This document shows, one piece after another, positions 59,869 through 64,000 of a stretch of DNA of 64,000 nt (positions are counted from its first letter, which is position 1; each line of letters begins with the position of its first letter). This DNA is from Viridothelium virens (Eukaryota; Ascomycota; Dothideomycetes; Trypetheliales; Trypetheliaceae). Position numbers and translations under genes: made by a program. The stretch lies in the NCBI GenBank assembly GCA_010094025.1, contig ML991829.1, forward strand, positions 62,001 through 126,000. The letters run 5' to 3'. The notes beneath the pieces were generated by a model, which saw only the letters and a program-made list of their open reading frames with translations, searched no databases and was not told the origin of the DNA.

Positions 59869-61141
59869 TCAGTCTTCTTCGATATTCTCGGTCTCATCTA
59901 GCGCCTTCATTATTTCGTCGACTTCTTTTGGGTCGCTCACACCCCAAACACCGCCCCCTTTGACCGCGCCTTTCATCCCAACTTCTTTTCCCACTAGATT
60001 TCTACCGACTTTGCCAGGTCCGATGCCTATCCATCTTCTGACTTTCCACTCCTGGTCCAAGTACCTGACCGAGTCCCACCACCGGACGGTCTCGACGCAT
60101 TGTCTTGCAAGTAAATCCTTTAATTGCTGGTTTGATGCAAAAGGTCTTGCTGTGACGTTTGATACACAAGGCATGATTCCAGGGAAGGTCACAATATCCT
60201 GATTTTTCGAGTTTGAGGGATTCGAGAGTGCTCTCCGCATGTAATCGGCGGCAGGCTTCATCAGAGGACTGTGAAAGGGACTATCTGCTTTGAGTCTCAC
60301 CGCTCGCGGGTCATGGCCCCCAAACTGTCTGATGTGCGTCAGAAGTAGTTTGATCCTTTCTATGCTGCCGCTGAGAACGATCTGATTTTTCGAGTTGATA
60401 TTCGCTATGAGGACTTGCTCCACTGGCGGTAAGTCTTCATTGGAATCTGACTTTGATCCTGCCGAAGAAGTGCCCAAAAACTCGTAGATGGCGTCAATGA
60501 GACTTTGCAGATGACCAGCTTCACACACCAATGCAACCATGCCCACCTCGCCACCATCCTGTTCGCAGGCTTCTTTGGAACAACGGGCCATGACTTGACC
60601 GCGCTTATGCACCATGCGTAGTGAGTCACTGTATCTCAAATTTCCAGCCGCCACCAGCGCAGCATATTCGCCAAGCGAATGACCCAACGTGACATCTACA
60701 CGTTCCGTTGTCTTGAAGCCAAACTCTCGCTCTAGCACGCGTAGGATGATGATCGACGTTGCCATGATAGCCGGCTGCGAGTGTTCGGTGGCAGTGAGCC
60801 TGGCATGTGGGCCCTCTGCAATGATCTTTGAGAGAGGATATTGAAGGATGGAGTCGGTTTCTTCAAGGATGGGCTTCACAGTTCTGGGAAAATGGTCCAG
60901 CCATTCGTCAATCATGCCGACTCTCTGGACACCTTGCCCTGGGATTGCTGGTCAACGCTTCGTCGTGCCTCACGGCTTATTCAGACAAACCTGGAAAGAA
61001 CAAAGCCGTTTGTGGCCGATGTGTTGATGTTGAACCGGCCCATCTTCGATGCTTCAGGAAGGATTTCCAAGTCGCTGCGGCACGACATCTGCAGCCTCTT
61101 GCCAGAGCTAATGGCGGCACATTGACCTGAACAGCCGTCAT
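59869..61141 (-). CDS. MCT1: Mitochondrial malonyl-CoA:ACP transacylase
   Basis: Two exons (61141-60991, 60938-59869) give 406 residues. The first 45 residues (MTAVQVNVPPLALARGCRCR and on) are basic and free of acidic residues, as in a mitochondrial presequence. The acyltransferase domain follows: TALFFPGQGVQRVGM across the intron, HSQPAIMATSIIIL, GHSLGEYAALVAAG with nucleophile Ser138, KRGQVMARC, NINSKNQIVLSGS, and SPFHSPLMKPAADYM with the catalytic histidine. WIGIGPGKVGRNLV ends the domain. The enzyme loads malonyl groups onto mitochondrial acyl carrier protein for type II fatty-acid synthesis, which feeds lipoic acid production. The N-terminal exon is confirmed by the FFPGQG motif being split by the intron. 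The 3' end lies 116 bp from that of the convergent dehydrogenase gene. Confidence 0.92.
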
Positions 61142-64000
61142 TTCGGCCCCTCAAGATGCATGCTCATGCAGGAGGGCACCGTTGTTGAAAAGCATGTTTG
61201 GAAATGGAAGCGCGGGTCTGCCAATATTCCGAGGTGTTGATCCCCGGGAAAGACCCCGCTGCGCCGACGGCAAGGAGGCTAACCCAATCCTTGTCATCAG
61301 TGCTATCTTCTATAGAGCCTCCGTTCCGGAGCGACTGGACATAACATTTTACGATTCGAAAGGTGATCAGGATGCTTTGCCTCAGCGGACGAAGCCACAT
61401 TCCCGCTGTGCCGCAATACTCGGGGTCATCTGAGCACAGCACGAATTAAAGGGCATGCAATTATCATCTATGGTCTCCTTCTCCACACTGCGCCGCTTGC
61501 TCGCATTAGCACAATCCGCTACCTTGTGCCTCACACTATCATTCTAGAAAGTCGCATGCAGTTACTGTTTAGAGCGCGTACATGCGCTGACTTCATTTCA
61601 GTCTGCATATTTGTCCAGGGTCAGCCCGCTGACTCCTGGCTCGCTGGCTGCGTGTAAAAGCGTCGTAGTGCGACAGAAGCGCACCAGGGCGTCAAGCTCC
61701 CGCTTCTCCGTCCCTGGCGCTTGGGAACCCAGGAGGCTCCGGAAGAATACATCTAATGCATCGATATGCAAAATATGTTGCAGTGGATAAGTCGTACAGT
61801 ATGGTTGATGCATCCGCCAGCCGAACTACAGATGTTTGCTGCAATCCATGTTTGTAGTGGGCACGGTAATAATCTCCTGCATGACTTCAGCCTGTAAGCG
61901 CCGTAAGCTCCAGGTCAGTCGGAAGAATAGTGCAGTTTGTTGGTCGAGGACAGCCGAGGAGGCGGGCCGCGACTGGGCGATAGATGGAGCGCAGGATTGT
62001 CGGGCTGCTACAACGGTGTGAATGGATAGGCCACGTTTGACAAGCGAAGGAGCGCGCCGGGCGATTGAATAGGGCCATGGACGAGCACACCTCGCAACGT
62101 CCTCTTGAGACTCTTCTGGGATGCAGATGGGAGCTGGTCGTTGGGCCTGCACGATCGCTCATCGAACCACCATACAGGTTGCAGCACATGTCTCACTGAC
62201 AAGGGCGGGCACGGCGGACGTGCGTGTCATGGGTCCGATTTGCATTAGCCGCCAAAAGCGAGGCGGCGCCTACCATGTAGCACTGCCAGATGTGGTCCTC
62301 GACCCTCTTCTGGCGCACCACATCTGGGCAAGCTGAGCGACAGACTCGTCTTGCTCGCTTTGCCAGATGGAGGATGAGAGCGTCATCCGCCGACCAATCG
62401 AAGGGAAATCGCAGCATGGAGTCAACGGTAAGAAAGCGTCACCTCCTCATTAACGACGGGTTAAGGTGGGGGGTGGTCCCAGGCGCTCGGGTCCGTAGAT
62501 CCTATTCTTTTTACCTACCGCAGCGTGCGAAGGTCGGCAACCTTGCGAGTGGCATCGCCACGTCCACCTCGCTCGCAACCGAATGACGATGAGGGCTAGC
62601 GGATGAAGCCTTGGGTGCCTTGCCTGTCGACCTAGCAAACTCAAATTCCGCAGAATGAGGAATTGCCCCTGGTTGCTGGCCACGAGGATGCATGCGGCGC
62701 AGTTGAAGGTGTTTGCGAACAGACGATCGCCGTGATGCTGGCCCACGATCATGATTTGACCGAGGACGAAGAGCACTCGCGACGTTCGATGCGTGCAGAA
62801 GCTCCGGTGCGATGCACGGGGAGAATGCAGGCCTCTCAGTGGTAGAGGGGGGATGGCAGGATGGGCAGCGATGGCATATATGGAACCGATGGTACCATCT
62901 CCTGCTGCGGGTGCCGCCTCTTTATCGCTTTCCCAGGAGACGGCCGATGCTGCCAGGTGAATAGGCTTTGCGCCCGTCTGGACACGGTGTGAGGCACCGT
63001 AGGCAGGCGAGCATGAAACGTCGTCGGATGGGCGAAGCATGCGTCTTCTTTCCCTTTCCTGGCGCCGGCCCACGGCTACCCCGGGTTCGCTGCAGCCATT
63101 GCGCGCGGGGCTGCGGGTGCTGATTGGCCGCTCACAATCCCTGCAGGTGCTCGGGCAGCGCTGGGGTCTGTCCGCGCAGCGTTGCCGCCCGCACGCGGCC
63201 AATGACAGCCGACGAGGGCAATGAGGTCAGCTTGGCTGGCCGACAACGCACCTGAACGGGCTTGGGTCTTCACGGCGCTAATATTCCGCGCGGCAGCTGG
63301 TGCAGTGAGCCCTGCCGACCTCGACCGCGCACTCGTCCTATCTGCCTTCCTTGGCTTTACATACCCTTGACCATCCTGCACTTTTCTCCCACACCTCACA
63401 ATCGCTCCTCCTCGCCGCCTATACAAAGACCGTTTGCCTGCCATTTTTCTCCAGATTTTCGCCCAGCACTGTGTTCAGCTACCGCAGTCATCCTTTCCGC
63501 GGCTGCGTTTCGCCGCGTCGTCAGCCGAGTGATCCGCCTGTTCCTGACAGCTACCACCCCGCCGGCGCCTGGCTCCAAAGAATTACACCCAGATACTGGA
63601 AAGATATTCCGAATTAGCCTCCGCTGCCTGAACGGTGCTTGCACGACATTTCCGTCTATTCGCCTATTCTGTGAACCCCATTGGCACTGAACCGTTCACC
63701 ACCGGTTACGCGCTTAGCTCGCAACTAGCCGCGATATTTACTACATCAAGGAAAATCATCTGAGCAAGCCACGCGCCCACACCACAAAAAATTTGCAGCG
63801 GCAACAGTGGAAATTGAGCTCATGGTGGCTTGAATATCAGGAGAAGCCATTGCAGGGCCCTGGAATTGTTTTTATAAAAAAAACTGAAATATCATTTCGA
63901 CCATCAGATATTTTGCAGATCGGTTTATTGAGGACCGCTTTCGACCATTTTTAATCACGTTGATACATTGCTCTCTGGTCTACCTTGATTGTTAAACAAG
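61142..64000. other. Long terminal region without recognised genes
   Basis: About 2.9 kb. Frames of up to 250 codons exist (62450-63202 minus) but are rich in Arg, Ser, Cys and Pro and show no domain. From about 63350 to 63580 the plus strand is rich in C and T (CACTTTTCTCCCACACCTCAC), which may be the promoter or leader of a gene beyond the window end. The last 200 bases are AT-rich. Confidence 0.45.

Noticed and set aside
62450-63202. 250-codon minus-strand frame near the window end
   Set aside because: Composition rich in Arg, Ser, Cys and Pro, no domain, several overlapping frames on both strands of similar quality.

Overview
The window is nuclear DNA of a filamentous ascomycete (Pezizomycotina). 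Most genes carry short introns of about 45-100 nt with GT-AG ends and CTNAC-like branch points. The gene set is fungal: an SPX/VTC5-like protein, an AHC1-like ADA-complex protein, GET1, Mediator subunit 5, a HeLo-like/NACHT/ankyrin STAND protein and a DUF7029/DUF7223 secreted protein. I cannot fix the class; Dothideomycetes or Eurotiomycetes are reasonable guesses. No rRNA, tRNA, CRISPR, viral copy or intact transposon was recognised.

Layout. 0.2-4.6 kb: SPX membrane protein (+) and an Alba-domain protein (-). 6-14 kb: AHC1-like (+), TAF13 (+), and a head-to-head pair eIF3f (-)/UTP25 (+) with only 219 bp between start codons. 14.5-18.3 kb: a coiled-coil protein of unknown function (-), a weak F-box-like fragment (+) and the acetyltransferase NAA10 (-). 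20-28 kb: branched-chain aminotransferase (+), an unknown membrane protein (-), ribonucleotide reductase large subunit (-) with two MBF-like motifs upstream, and GET1 (-). 29-39 kb is the most accessory-looking stretch: an orphan fungal protein (+), a secreted S41 protease (-) and, divergent from it, a 1415-residue STAND receptor with a ZZ-like zinc finger inside its NTPase region and about 14 ankyrin repeats (+). 40-46 kb: CTP:phosphoethanolamine cytidylyltransferase (-), a conserved fungal protein (+) and a secreted DUF7029/DUF7223 protein (-). 48-52.6 kb: MED5 (-) and a conserved fungal protein (-). 54-61 kb: an aldo-keto reductase (+), NADP-glutamate dehydrogenase (+), a nine-exon short-chain dehydrogenase (+) and, tail to tail with it, mitochondrial malonyl-CoA:ACP transacylase (-). 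From 61.2 kb to the end no gene was found.

Most genes are unrelated housekeeping functions: transcription (AHC1, TAF13, MED5), translation and ribosome assembly (eIF3f, UTP25), N-terminal acetylation, tail-anchored protein insertion, nucleotide, amino-acid, nitrogen and phospholipid metabolism, and mitochondrial fatty-acid synthesis. They do not form an obvious biosynthetic cluster. Many exon models were joined by hand by following reading phase across GT-AG introns; where the total length came out in frame and the joined protein matched the family, confidence is high. No database search was run, so family names rest on recognised motifs.
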